From: an uncultured Gemmatimonadota bacterium
GTDB taxonomy: Bacteria; Gemmatimonadota; Gemmatimonadetes; Longimicrobiales; Longimicrobiaceae
NCBI GenBank assembly: GCA_902805735.1
Contig: CADCTW010000221.1
Location: 1 to 33,958 of the forward strand
Reading direction: 5' to 3'
DNA: 33,958 nucleotides
A model generated the notes under the pieces. It did no database searches and was not told the DNA's origin. It was given only the letters and a program-made list of their open reading frames with translations. Of the stretch, positions 1-8,219 are shown piece by piece. Position numbers and translations under genes: made by a program. Positions within the stretch are counted from its first letter, which is position 1; every line of letters starts with the position of its first letter.

Positions 1-150
1 GAGGACGGCGCGATCGAAGTGAACCTCGACCCGGCCCTCTGGTTCAAGCCGGGCGCGCAGGTGGTGAACCTTGCCGCGCTCAACGGACGCACCGTCGAGT
101 TCGAGGCCGAGTTCAAGAGCGGCATCAGGGTGGAGCACGACGACGACTGA
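1..150 (+). CDS. 3' end of an unidentified gene (partial)
   Basis: An open frame enters the window at base 1 and stops at TGA 148-150, giving the last 49 residues of a protein. It ends in an acidic tail (EHDDD). The motif DPALWFKPG and the alternating hydrophobic/charged pattern suggest a beta-rich exported protein, but the fragment is too short to assign to a family. Third-position GC is very high, as in the surrounding real genes. It converges on the ADOP permease gene, with a palindromic repeat lying between the two stop codons. Confidence 0.6.
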   Translation, partial: EDGAIEVNLDPALWFKPGAQVVNLAALNGRTVEFEAEFKSGIRVEHDDD

Positions 151-160
151 CAACAGCGGG

Positions 161-224
161 GCTCACACAGAGGCACAGAGGCACGGAGGAGTACACCTCT
201 GTGCCTCTGTGTCTCTGTGTGAGC
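161..224. repeat. Palindromic 8-mer repeat, copy 1
   Basis: The left arm starts GCTCACACAGAG and continues with CACAGAG-type 8-mers. The right arm is CTCTGTG-type 8-mers ending GTGTGAGC. The centre contains GAGTACAC. The transcript from either strand would fold into a long hairpin. It sits between two convergent stop codons (150 and 237), so a terminator or mRNA-end role is plausible, but there is no U tract. Confidence 0.85.
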
Positions 225-236
225 CCGGCTGTTTCG

Positions 237-2657
237 CTAGCGGGTGCCGCGCAGCAGCGCCATGGGATCGGCGCGCGCCGCGGTGAATGCGGGGCGCACG
301 GTGGCCGCGACGCTCACCAACACCAGCAACAGGAACGCGCTCCCGATCACCCACGGATCGAAGACCCGGGTCTCGAAGAGGAGCGGCTGGAGCTGCGGCT
401 GTCCCAGGCGCAGGAGGGCGAGGCCCGCGAGAAGTCCGGCTCCCGTAACCAGCACTCCGAACCGCACGAACGAGAGCGCGATGCGGTACGGCCGTGCCCC
501 AAACGCGATCCGGACGCCGAACTCGTAGTAGCGGGCCGAGGCGAGGTAGGAGAGCGAGCCGTACAATCCCACCGCGGCCAGGAGCACCATCAGCGCCCCG
601 AGCGCGGTGAACAGCACCGCCCCGCTTCGCCACAACGCCGACTGTGCTCCCGTCGCCTGCTCGATGGACCGTACGCGCGGCGCCGCCGAGGCGGGGAACG
701 CCTCCGCGAAGAGCGGGCGCACGAGCGCGGCGACGTCGCCCGCGTCTTCGCTGGAGCGGAAGAGCAGGAGCCGGCCGCGCCCGGACTGCGCGGCGCGAGG
801 CAGGTACACCTGGAACGCGGGGGGGTCGCTGATGGTGGAGCGGACCACGTCCTCCACCACGCCGACCACCGGAGTGCACGGGGCGCTCTCCGTGCGCAGC
901 CGCAGGCAGCGGCCCAGCGGATCGCGGCCGCGCCAGAGGCGGGCCGCGGCACTCCGGTTGATGAGGGCGCCGCCCGCCTGTTCCGCCGCCTCGATGCCGC
1001 GGCCCCGTAGCAGAGCGGTGCCCGTCACGGCCAGGTAGTCGCGGTCCACGACGTTCTGGAAGGGACCTTCCAGCATCCCCCCCACGTCGTCGGGCGCCTC
1101 GTCCGCGTAGACCAGCGAGATCTCCGACGAGATCATCGGCGCGGTCGACGCCACCGCCGCTCCCGAGACCCCGGGAGCCGCCGCCACGCGCGCCTTCATA
1201 CGGGTGAACGCCTCGTCCAGGGAAGCGGGCGCCACACTCCCCGGCGGGAATTCGGCGGTGACGGCGTAGAGGGAGGATGGATCGAACCCCAGATCCAGAC
1301 GCTGCGCGAAGAACGAGCTGCGTACGAACAGGCCGGTCGCCACCAGCAGGGACGCGGAAAGCGCGGCTTGCACGGTGTGCAGCGCGAATCGCCACTTGCG
1401 GCCGGGGCCCCGGGCGGCGGCGGGCGCATCGCGTACACACGCCGCGGGCGACACCGCGGACGAGCGAAGCGCCGGAATCGCGGCGGTGCACAGCGCGACG
1501 GCCAGCGTGAGGAGCGCCGTGAACCCCGCCACGCGCAGGTCGACCAGGGCGCCGCCGCCGGCCGCCTGGGGAAGGATCAGGGCCCGCAGCATGCCGGAGG
1601 CCAGGTGCGCCGCCAGGAGGCCGAGGGCGCCTCCCAAAGCCGTAAGAACCAGCGCTTCCCACATCAGCGTGCGGACGATCTGCCCGCGCGTCGCGCCCAG
1701 AGCCATCCGCACCGCGTGGTCCCGGACCCGGCGCCGGCCTCGGGCAAGGAACAGGGTCCCGACGTTGATGCTGGCGACCAGGAGCATGGCGAGAGCGGTC
1801 GCCGCGAGCCACACCGTGAGCATCGCCTGCCGGGATGGGTTTGGCCCCCGTGCCGCCAGGAGCGGGTCGAATCCGGCCGAGAGATACTGGAGCGTCCGTC
1901 CGGCCGAGGGGGGCTCGGCGCTCAGCCCGGCGATGACGACCTGTGCCGCCACGGCCCGGTCCACCCCCGGGGCACGCCTTCCCAGGACGGTGAGCGGGTA
2001 GATGTCCGAGCTCGCCGTCCATCCCTCGCCAAACGCGTCGTCGCCCGCCGCACGGAGCGGAACCCAAACTTCCGTGGGCGTGACCTCGGTCCCCGCGAAC
2101 CCGTCAGCGACGATCCCCGCGACGGTGTAGAACCGGCCGTCCAGCCGGATGGAGCGCCCGATCACCGCGCGCGGCTCCGCCGAGAACCGCCGCGCGAACG
2201 CCTCCGAAACCACGGCCAGCGGAGAGGCCGAGGGCTGGTCGTCCGCTTCCCGGAAGAGGGAGCCCGCCCGCGTCCTCACCCCGAGAAGCGCGAAGTAGTT
2301 TCCAGAGGCGAACGACACCCTCGCCTCGCCGGCCTCCGCGCCCGCGACCAGCTCGGCTCGTGCGGGGAGGGTGAACGCGCCGAGCTCCACCCGCCCTTTG
2401 GCGCGCTCGCGCGCGGCCTGGTACGCGGGGTAGGAGAAAGTCGTCTGGTCGAACGTGGAGCCCGAGGAGGTCCCGACCGACTTCGCCGAGACGCGGCCCA
2501 CGAGGCCGGCGTCGGCGACGCCGGCCGGCGGGCGGAGGAGGAGGCGGTCCGCGATCGAGAACACCGACGCGACCGCTCCCAGGCTCAGCCCCAGCGACAG
2601 GATCACCCACGCGGCGAACCAGGGGTCGCGCAGGAGCGAGCGAAGGGTCCGCGTCAT
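237..2657 (-). CDS. ADOP-type ABC transporter permease (FtsX/MacB family)
   Basis: An 806-residue inner-membrane protein with the duplicated layout of acidobacterial duplicated orphan permeases. An N-terminal helix (residues ~15-40) is followed by a MacB periplasmic-core domain, an FtsX block of three helices with the family motif RMALGATRGQI, then a second periplasmic domain and a second FtsX block with VRIAFGARPYRIA near the C-terminus. It ends ADPMALLRGTR, typical of the family. The start is ATG at 2657, overlapping the TGA of the dsbA-like gene as ATGA, so translation is probably coupled. No ATPase gene is adjacent, as is usual for these orphan permeases. MacB-like proteins move peptides or lipoproteins out of the periplasm or transmit mechanical force. 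A role in handling the small Cys-rich peptide encoded at the head of the operon is my inference. Confidence 0.9.
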   Translation of the reverse strand: MTRTLRSLLRDPWFAAWVILSLGLSLGAVASVFSIADRLLLRPPAGVADAGLVGRVSAKSVGTSSGSTFDQTTFSYPAYQAARERAKGRVELGAFTLPARAELVAGAEAGEARVSFASGNYFALLGVRTRAGSLFREADDQPSASPLAVVSEAFARRFSAEPRAVIGRSIRLDGRFYTVAGIVADGFAGTEVTPTEVWVPLRAAGDDAFGEGWTASSDIYPLTVLGRRAPGVDRAVAAQVVIAGLSAEPPSAGRTLQYLSAGFDPLLAARGPNPSRQAMLTVWLAATALAMLLVASINVGTLFLARGRRRVRDHAVRMALGATRGQIVRTLMWEALVLTALGGALGLLAAHLASGMLRALILPQAAGGGALVDLRVAGFTALLTLAVALCTAAIPALRSSAVSPAACVRDAPAAARGPGRKWRFALHTVQAALSASLLVATGLFVRSSFFAQRLDLGFDPSSLYAVTAEFPPGSVAPASLDEAFTRMKARVAAAPGVSGAAVASTAPMISSEISLVYADEAPDDVGGMLEGPFQNVVDRDYLAVTGTALLRGRGIEAAEQAGGALINRSAAARLWRGRDPLGRCLRLRTESAPCTPVVGVVEDVVRSTISDPPAFQVYLPRAAQSGRGRLLLFRSSEDAGDVAALVRPLFAEAFPASAAPRVRSIEQATGAQSALWRSGAVLFTALGALMVLLAAVGLYGSLSYLASARYYEFGVRIAFGARPYRIALSFVRFGVLVTGAGLLAGLALLRLGQPQLQPLLFETRVFDPWVIGSAFLLLVLVSVAATVRPAFTAARADPMALLRGTR

Positions 2658-3364
2658 CGTACCGGGACCCAGGGTGGACGCGAGGAGCGCGCGCTCCGCA
2701 CGAGGGCCCGGATGGAGTCGGCCCCCAGGGTGCCGAACAGCTGGGTGCGGCCGATCACCAGCGTCGGTGTGCCCCTGAGGCCGAGCGCCCGCGCCATCGC
2801 GGCGTCGCCGCGGACGCGGGCCGGAGCGGCGGGCCCGGCGAGGCATGCCTGGAACCGCGCGGAATCGGCTACGCCCGCTCCCCTGGCGTACTCCTTCCAC
2901 GGCCGCTTTCCGATCTCCGCCTGGCCTTCGTACAATCCGTCGTGCATCTGCTGGCCCCGCCCCTGCTCGGCCGCGCACTCGAACGCGACCGCCGCCGCAA
3001 ACGCGTGGGGATGGATGCCTTCCAGGGGATAATGATGCAACGCGAGGAGCACGCGCCCCGGCTGCTCGTCCAGCACCTGGCGGAGCGCGGCGGCGGTTTC
3101 GCGACAGGAGGGACACTGGAAGTCGGCGAACTCCACGATCGTCACCGCCGTGCTCTCGGCCGCCTCCCCGCTGCGCCAGCCGGTGGCCGCAAGCTGCTCG
3201 ATCAATCCCGGCTCCAGGAGCCATCGCGTGGGCGCCGGCGCGGGAGCAGCGCTCGCGCCGAACCGGTCCGGGAAAAGCTCCCGGGCGATCACGAGCCCTC
3301 CGACGCAGAGCGCGCCGAGCACGAACAGCGCGGTCAGCCCCTCGAGGATCCGCTCGGGCTTCAT
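2654..3364 (-). CDS. Membrane-anchored DsbA-like thiol oxidoreductase
   Basis: A 236-residue protein with an N-terminal signal anchor (LTALFVLGALCVGGLVIA) and then a DsbA/thioredoxin_4-like domain. The active site is FADFQCPSC, with Cys84 and Cys87. A cis-proline loop is visible as RGTPTLVIG near residue 207, followed by the family's usual helix. Such proteins form or isomerise disulfides in the periplasm; the family also includes BdbD-like partners of VKOR/DsbB. I chose ATG 3364 over an upstream in-frame start at 3418 because it gives a direct signal anchor and an ATGA overlap with the preceding gene. The next gene starts in another ATGA overlap. Since the operon begins with a six-cysteine exported peptide, that peptide is the obvious candidate substrate (inference). 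Confidence 0.9.
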   Translation of the reverse strand: MKPERILEGLTALFVLGALCVGGLVIARELFPDRFGASAAPAPAPTRWLLEPGLIEQLAATGWRSGEAAESTAVTIVEFADFQCPSCRETAAALRQVLDEQPGRVLLALHHYPLEGIHPHAFAAAVAFECAAEQGRGQQMHDGLYEGQAEIGKRPWKEYARGAGVADSARFQACLAGPAAPARVRGDAAMARALGLRGTPTLVIGRTQLFGTLGADSIRALVRSARSSRPPWVPVR

Positions 3365-4005
3365 GGGCTGGCCGCCGCCGGGGCGTCCGGAACCTCGTTC
3401 TGGCTCGCCCGTATCCACGCGCGCATCCGGTCGGCGCCCGCCACCAGGGCGACGACGCGGTCCGGCGCCACGGTGATGGCGGCGGGGTCCACGGAAACGT
3501 CACGCTCCAGCACCACCCACTGGGGCACCTCCGCCAACCGGCCGGAGCTCCTCCACACGTACGCCACGGCGTTGGAGTTCAACCAGTTTCCCCCCACGGA
3601 GATCTCGTCGAACGGACCGATCCCGTTCAGCAGCATCATCCCCTCGCTGACGTCGTCGTCCATCGCGACGCCGACCAGCCGCAGCCCCTTGCCCTGGGCG
3701 GCCGCGCGGCGGGCCAGCTCGGCCTTCATCGCGCGGACCGCGGGTACGAAGTCCGGATTCCGGGTGCCGCCGCAATGCGATGTGGCGATCAGGACCCCCA
3801 CCAGCTCACGGTAGCGCGAGCCATGCTTGAACCGCCCCTTTGCAACCGTGCTTCCGCCCGGAAGCATCTGGTTCCAGAGCATGCGCGAGACTTTTGCCTG
3901 CGGCCCTCCATCCGCGAGGACACGGCGGCCTCCCGCCACCAGCACTCCCGCCGCGGTCAGGAACACCAGGGCGGTCGCGATCCGCGAGATCCACACGCGG
4001 GTCAT
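3361..4005 (-). CDS. Exported thioredoxin-like protein with a single cysteine
   Basis: 214 residues with an N-terminal membrane segment (ISRIATALVFLTAAGVLVAGG). The central region looks like a thioredoxin fold: a hydrophobic strand VGVLIATSHCGGT carries the protein's only cysteine (Cys78) where a CxxC would lie, followed by a helix and the strand LRLVGVAMDDD, and later PQWVVLERD in the position of a cis-Pro strand. One-cysteine versions can act as peroxidases, reductants or binding proteins; the activity here is unknown. The start is ATG 4005, preceded by GGAGG with good spacing. It lies 5 bases after the stop of the beta-propeller gene, and its stop overlaps the start of the DsbA-like gene. 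Confidence 0.75.
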   Translation of the reverse strand: MTRVWISRIATALVFLTAAGVLVAGGRRVLADGGPQAKVSRMLWNQMLPGGSTVAKGRFKHGSRYRELVGVLIATSHCGGTRNPDFVPAVRAMKAELARRAAAQGKGLRLVGVAMDDDVSEGMMLLNGIGPFDEISVGGNWLNSNAVAYVWRSSGRLAEVPQWVVLERDVSVDPAAITVAPDRVVALVAGADRMRAWIRASQNEVPDAPAAASP

Positions 4006-4010
4006 GGCGG

Positions 4011-5039
4011 CTACCTCCGACGCTCGGATGCGCGCCATACCACGGCCGCACCCGTGGACTGGTCCAGCGACACGGCCCGGTCACCGCCCGTGGACGCCAG
4101 CCACCCGGGCAGGTCGTCCTGGCGGCCGTTCTCCTCACCGGTGGCGACGGCGATGCGGCGGGATTGCACGCTCGTGAAGCCGGTGTCCTGCCTGGGGGCG
4201 CGGAAGCCGTACTGTGCCAGCACCCATCCCGGTTTGAGCGTGGTCAGCGAAAGAAGCAGGTGATACCCCTCCGGCGGGGCGACCATGGCGATCCGTCCGC
4301 CGCCTACGTCCAGGATCGGCATCTCCGTCGTCCCGGCGAGCTTCCGCGTCCAGAGTGGCTGCCCCGTCTCCCCGTACGCCTGGATCTCCGCGGTGGCCGC
4401 GGATGCGACCAGCAGGCGCCGGTTGGGGGACGAGCAGTGCAACTGCGCCCTGGACATCGCTTCACGCCGCCTGGGTGTGCCCGAGCCGAACTGCCGGCCG
4501 AACCTGCGCACGACCACGCCGGCCTCCGAGTACGCCGTGACGGGCGAAGTGCTGGCGGGCTGGTACACGTACACGTGCCCCCCCATGGCGCACAGGCCGG
4601 TCACGCCGTTCTCCACCGCGAAGGAGCCCGCTTCGCGGAGCGTGGAGCCGGCCGGAGTGAAGCGGAACACGCGGCGCGCCGCCGGATCCAAAATCAGCAG
4701 CCGGCCTGCGGCATCCACGCTCAACGCGAGCGGAATCTGGACCGATGGGGGAAGCGCGACTTCCGTCGCGGACAGCGACGCACCCCGCACCTCGAGCGAA
4801 ACGAGCCGCCGGTCGGGCATCCGCAGCGCGAAGATGCGGCCTGATGGAAGGACTGCTGGAGCATCGAAGTAGCGCGGGGCGCCGCCGGCGGGCGTGTCGA
4901 GCCGCATGGAGGCGATCCGGCTGAGCGAAACCTGCCCGCCGGTGCGGGCCTGTGCGTGCACGACGCCGGGGACGGCGAGCAGAGCGGCGATCGCGGCGGG
5001 TGCTATCCGGCGGGCGTACCGGCTCAGGATAGGGCGCAT
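4011..5039 (-). CDS. Exported six-bladed beta-propeller protein
   Basis: 342 residues with a clear signal peptide (positively charged start, hydrophobic core, cleavage near VVHAQA). The mature part consists of repeated four-strand blades of NHL/6-bladed propeller type: motifs such as PSGRIFALR, DAAGRLLILD and GGRIAMV recur roughly every 45 residues. The family usually binds peptides, glycans or other proteins rather than catalysing a reaction. An upstream GTG at 5090 is possible, but ATG 5039 places the signal peptide at the N-terminus. The gene lies 117 bases after the small Cys-rich peptide gene and just before two thioredoxin-fold genes. In Bacteroidota, propellers of this kind often sit beside small exported NVEALA-type peptides, so a peptide-binding role is a reasonable guess. 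Confidence 0.8.
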   Translation of the reverse strand: MRPILSRYARRIAPAAIAALLAVPGVVHAQARTGGQVSLSRIASMRLDTPAGGAPRYFDAPAVLPSGRIFALRMPDRRLVSLEVRGASLSATEVALPPSVQIPLALSVDAAGRLLILDPAARRVFRFTPAGSTLREAGSFAVENGVTGLCAMGGHVYVYQPASTSPVTAYSEAGVVVRRFGRQFGSGTPRRREAMSRAQLHCSSPNRRLLVASAATAEIQAYGETGQPLWTRKLAGTTEMPILDVGGGRIAMVAPPEGYHLLLSLTTLKPGWVLAQYGFRAPRQDTGFTSVQSRRIAVATGEENGRQDDLPGWLASTGGDRAVSLDQSTGAAVVWRASERRR

Positions 5040-5117
5040 GGGTGTCTGCAGGTGCGGTTTTTCGCGGACGAGCTTCGAGGCAGCGTCCACGGTTGTACGA
5101 CGGGATGACCCATGAAA

Positions 5118-5133
5118 CGCACCCTACGGTGCG
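5118..5133 (-). terminator. Small hairpin between peptide and propeller genes
   Basis: On the minus strand CGCACC-GTAG-GGTGCG forms a 6-bp stem with a 4-base loop, followed by TTTCAT. It lies in the 117-base gap between the peptide stop codon and the propeller start. It could act as a weak terminator or 3' stabiliser that gives the peptide mRNA a higher level than the downstream genes. The U tract is very short, so this is tentative. Confidence 0.3.
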
Positions 5134-5156
5134 CCGCACGGCGTCGGCGATTTGGC

Positions 5157-5372
5157 TTACTGCGAACAACCACCCGAGACGCAGCTACTTACCTCCGGCG
5201 ACTTTTCGAGCGCACACTGTTCCCCGGACCGGTACTCGCAGGTGGTGGCCGAGCTGCACCAAGTGTTGCTGCACGCCACGGCGGCACCTGCGTCGTTCGA
5301 GCCCAGGAGCAGACCTCCACCGACGATGACCATGCCCGAGAGCATGAGGAGCGAGGCACGAATTCGAGTCAT
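5157..5372 (-). CDS. Small exported six-cysteine peptide
   Basis: A 71-residue precursor. Residues 1-30 form a signal peptide (MTRIRAS, then a hydrophobic core rich in L, V and G, with a likely cleavage after GSNDAGA). The mature part of about 41 residues has six cysteines (ACSNTWC, TTCEY, EQCAL, SSCVS, GGCSQ), an even number suited to three disulfides, and ends just after the last Cys. The start is ATG 5372, well supported by AAGGAAAG a few bases upstream; the frame is open further upstream but has no better start. It is the first gene of an operon encoding a propeller, two thioredoxin-fold proteins and an ADOP permease. I recognise no named family. It could be a structural peptide, a signal, a bacteriocin-like product or a metal-binding peptide. 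Confidence 0.75.
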   Translation of the reverse strand: MTRIRASLLMLSGMVIVGGGLLLGSNDAGAAVACSNTWCSSATTCEYRSGEQCALEKSPEVSSCVSGGCSQ

Positions 5373-5543
5373 TGGACTTTCCTTTTTATAGGTGGCCGGT
5401 GCTGCCTCGAAGCAGGCGTGGATGGTCTCGGATTCGGTAGCGCGGACACGAGTATGGGCGTGGAGAGGGAAGGTAGGATTGCGAATCATCTTCCACAAGT
5501 GTCGTCAACCGGTCTGGTCCGCGGCTCGGAATGGAACAGCAGA

Positions 5544-5642
5544 TCTCACACAGAGACACAGAGACACAGAGACACAGAGGCACAGAGGCACAGAGGCACA
5601 GAGAAAAATCACTCCTCTGTGCCTCTGTGTCTCTGTGTGAGA
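5544..5642. repeat. Palindromic 8-mer repeat, copy 2 (expanded left arm)
   Basis: TCTCACACAGAG starts a left arm of seven tandem 8-mers (four ACACAGAG-type, then three GCACAGAG). A short AT-rich centre follows, then a right arm of only three CTCTGTG-type 8-mers ending GTGTGAGA. The unequal arms suggest slippage-driven growth of the 8-mer array. It lies between two divergent genes, upstream of both starts, unlike the other copies, which follow stop codons. Confidence 0.9.
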
Positions 5643-5718
5643 ATTTCAGTTGGGGTAGCGCGGCGGCGCTCCGCTCCCAAGAATACATGGACCTGACCAC
5701 GACGACACCACGGGAACC

Positions 5719-8016
5719 ATGCGCATCCACACCCTCGCCCTGCTCCTGCTGGCGGTTCCGGCCGCGGCGCAGCAGCCGCGGCAGCTCACCGCCGAAGACT
5801 ACGCCCGCGCCGAGCGGCGGCTGGACAGCCACACCCTTCCGCTGGTGAGCGGGCTGGCCGGGCCGCCCAACTGGACGGCGGACGGACGCTTCTGGTACCG
5901 CGCCACCACGCCGGGGGGCGGCGGGTACTTCCTGGTGGACCCGGCCCGCGGCACCCGCGAGCCCCTGTACGACCCCGCGCGCCTGGCGCCGGCAGTGGGC
6001 ACCGCTTCCGGGCGCGACATCCCCGCCGGGCAGATTCCCATCCTGTCGCTGGACCTGGCGGGGGGCGGCCGCCGCGCCGCGGTGCTGGTGCCGGAAGGGC
6101 GCCTCACCTGCGACCTGCAGGCGTACACCTGCGCCCGCGCGGCCACGCCGCGTGGCGCCGTCGTGTCGCCCGACGGGCGCATGGCGGCCTTCATCCGCGA
6201 CTACGACCTGTGGGTGAGGGAGCTGGCCAGCGGAAGGGAGACGCGGCTGACCACCGATGGGACGCGCGACTTCGGCTACGCCACCAACAACGCGGGGTGG
6301 GTGCACGGTGACGACCCGGTGCTCACCTGGTCGCCCGACTCGCGCCGGATCGCCACCTTCCAGCACGACGCGCGCGGCGTGGGCGACATGTACCTGGTGT
6401 CCACCAACGTCGGCCAGCCGCGGCTGCAGGCGTGGAAGTACCCGCTCCCGGGCGACAGCGTCATCTTCCGCATCCACCGCGTGGTGGTGAACGTGGCCGG
6501 CGCCGGCGGCCCACGCGTGGTGCGCTTCCGGATGCCGGCCGATCCGCACCGCTCCACCGTCTCCGACCACGTGCGGTGCGACGGCGGCACCGTGTGCGAC
6601 CTGCAGTGGTTTCCCGACGGGTCCAGGGTCGCCTTCGTCAGCAGCTCGCGAGACCACAAGCAAGCGTGGATGCGGGTGGCGGACGCCCGCACGGGCGAGG
6701 TGCGCACCCTGTTCGAGGAGCGCTCCCAGACGCAGATCGGCGACGCGTCGTTCGCCGAGCAGCTCTGGCGCGTCCTCCCGGCGAGCAACGAGCTGGTCTG
6801 GTGGTCGCAGCGCGAAGGGTGGACGCAGCTCTACCTGTACGACCTGGACACGGGCCGCCTCAAGAACCGGATCACCTCCGGCGACGGCAACGTGATGGAC
6901 ATCGTGCGCGTGGACGAGCAGAGGCGCGTCCTCTATTTCACCGCGCAGGGCAAAGAGGCGGGCCGCGACCCGTACTTCCAGCACCTGTACCGCATCGGCT
7001 TCGACGGGAGCGGGCAGACGCTGCTCACCCCCGAGGACGCCCACCACACCGTCTCCATGTCGCCGGACGGGCGCTTCATCGTGGACAGCTACTCCACGCC
7101 GGACACGCCCCCCGTCACCGTGCTGCGCGACGTGGACGGCCGTGTGGTCCGCACGCTGGAGCGCGGCGACGTGTCCCGCCTCGCGGCGACGGGGTGGCGG
7201 CCACCCACCCGCATCCGCATGAAGGCGCGCGACGCGCAGACGGACATCTACGGGCTGATGTTCACCCCGTCCGCCCTGGATTCCACCCGGAAGTACCCGA
7301 TCGTCAACTACATCTACCCGGGCCCGCAGGTGGGGAGCGTGGGGCCGCGCAGCTTCATGCCGTCGCGCAGGGACCACCAGGCGCTTGCGGAGCTGGGCTT
7401 CGTGGTGGTGGCCATCGACGGGATGGGCACGCCGGGGCGCAGCAAGGCGTTCGCGGACGCGTACTACGGCCGCATGATCGACAACACCCTCCCCGACCAG
7501 ATCGCGGGGATGCGCGAGCTGGCGCGGCGCTACCCCTTCATCGACATCGAGCGCGTGGGGATCTGGGGGCACTCGGGGGGCGGCTACGCGACGGCGGCGG
7601 CCATGTTCCGGCACCCGGAGTTCTTCAAGGTGGGGATCTCCGAATCCGGCAACCACGACAACCGCAACTACGAGGACGACTGGGGCGAGCGCTACCACGG
7701 CCTCCTGGTGCGCACCGGCACCACGGACAACTACGCGAACGAGGCCACCCAGACGCACGCCGCCAACCTGCGCGGCAAGCTGATGCTGGCCCACGGCGCG
7801 ATGGACGACAACGTGCCCCCCTACAACACGTACCTGGTGGTGGACGCGCTGGTGAAGGCCAACAAGGACTTCGACCTGGTGATCTTCCCCCACGCCCGCC
7901 ACTCCTTCGGCGCGGACGGCGACTACATGATGCGCCGCCGCTGGGACTACTTCGTCCGCCACCTGCTGGGCGCAGAGCCGCCGCGCGAGTACCAGATCGG
8001 GCGTCTGGGCAACTGA
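5719..8016 (+). CDS. Exported prolyl oligopeptidase / DPP-IV family serine peptidase (S9B-like)
   Basis: 765 residues with an N-terminal signal peptide (LALLLLAVPAAAQQ). Residues ~90-480 are a DPPIV_N-type beta-propeller (motifs SPDGRMAAFIRDYDLWV, LTWSPDSRRIATFQ, WWSQREGWTQLYLYD). Residues ~520-755 are the alpha/beta-hydrolase domain. The nucleophile is Ser619 in GHSGGG, the acid is Asp696 or Asp697 in MDDNVPP, and His728 lies in HARHSFG, all in the order expected for the family. The protein would act in the periplasm or outside the cell, removing dipeptides from peptide N-termini. It is divergent from the Cys-rich peptide operon across a palindromic repeat. A functional link between the two is possible but unproven. 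A palindromic repeat begins directly after its stop codon. Confidence 0.95.
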   Translation: MRIHTLALLLLAVPAAAQQPRQLTAEDYARAERRLDSHTLPLVSGLAGPPNWTADGRFWYRATTPGGGGYFLVDPARGTREPLYDPARLAPAVGTASGRDIPAGQIPILSLDLAGGGRRAAVLVPEGRLTCDLQAYTCARAATPRGAVVSPDGRMAAFIRDYDLWVRELASGRETRLTTDGTRDFGYATNNAGWVHGDDPVLTWSPDSRRIATFQHDARGVGDMYLVSTNVGQPRLQAWKYPLPGDSVIFRIHRVVVNVAGAGGPRVVRFRMPADPHRSTVSDHVRCDGGTVCDLQWFPDGSRVAFVSSSRDHKQAWMRVADARTGEVRTLFEERSQTQIGDASFAEQLWRVLPASNELVWWSQREGWTQLYLYDLDTGRLKNRITSGDGNVMDIVRVDEQRRVLYFTAQGKEAGRDPYFQHLYRIGFDGSGQTLLTPEDAHHTVSMSPDGRFIVDSYSTPDTPPVTVLRDVDGRVVRTLERGDVSRLAATGWRPPTRIRMKARDAQTDIYGLMFTPSALDSTRKYPIVNYIYPGPQVGSVGPRSFMPSRRDHQALAELGFVVVAIDGMGTPGRSKAFADAYYGRMIDNTLPDQIAGMRELARRYPFIDIERVGIWGHSGGGYATAAAMFRHPEFFKVGISESGNHDNRNYEDDWGERYHGLLVRTGTTDNYANEATQTHAANLRGKLMLAHGAMDDNVPPYNTYLVVDALVKANKDFDLVIFPHARHSFGADGDYMMRRRWDYFVRHLLGAEPPREYQIGRLGN

Positions 8017-8075
8017 TCTCACACAGAGGCACAGAGACACAGAGAGAAGACGTACTCCTCTGTGTCTCTGTGTGA
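8017..8075. repeat. Palindromic 8-mer repeat, copy 3
   Basis: It begins at the base after the peptidase stop codon (TGA 8014-8016). Left arm of three 8-mers (ACACAGAG, GCACAGAG, ACACAGAG), centre AGAAGACGTACTC, right arm of two CTCTGTGT units ending GTGTGAC. The centre is identical to that of copy 4 at 10165-10233, showing a common origin. Confidence 0.9.
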
Positions 8076-8219
8076 CTCGCTCGTCCAGCGCTGTGTTGGA
8101 CGCACTACAGTCTGTCCCAAACAACGCGAGTGTGGCCCACCAGTAGTGAAACACGGCGCGGACGCTTCTGCACCACTTGAATCCTAAGTTCTCTGGATAG
8201 GCACACCTAGACAACAGCG

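Noticed and set aside
5385..5390. TATAAA on the minus strand as the -10 box of the Cys-peptide operon
   Set aside because: It would start transcription within the Shine-Dalgarno that precedes ATG 5372, removing the ribosome site; the AT run is better explained as part of the ribosome-binding region.
5503..5508. TTGACG on the minus strand as a -35 box for the Cys-peptide operon
   Set aside because: No reasonable -10 lies 16-18 bases downstream; only 3-of-6 matches occur.
5546..5642. Tandem 8-mers as a CRISPR array
   Set aside because: The units are 8 bases with no unique spacers and form an inverted pair of arms; no cas genes are near.
5386..8214. A 942-residue open frame on the minus strand opposite the DPP-IV-like peptidase gene
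   Set aside because: It is the mirror of the peptidase coding strand in GC-rich DNA, reads as His/Val/Arg-rich without domains, and runs through two palindromic repeats.
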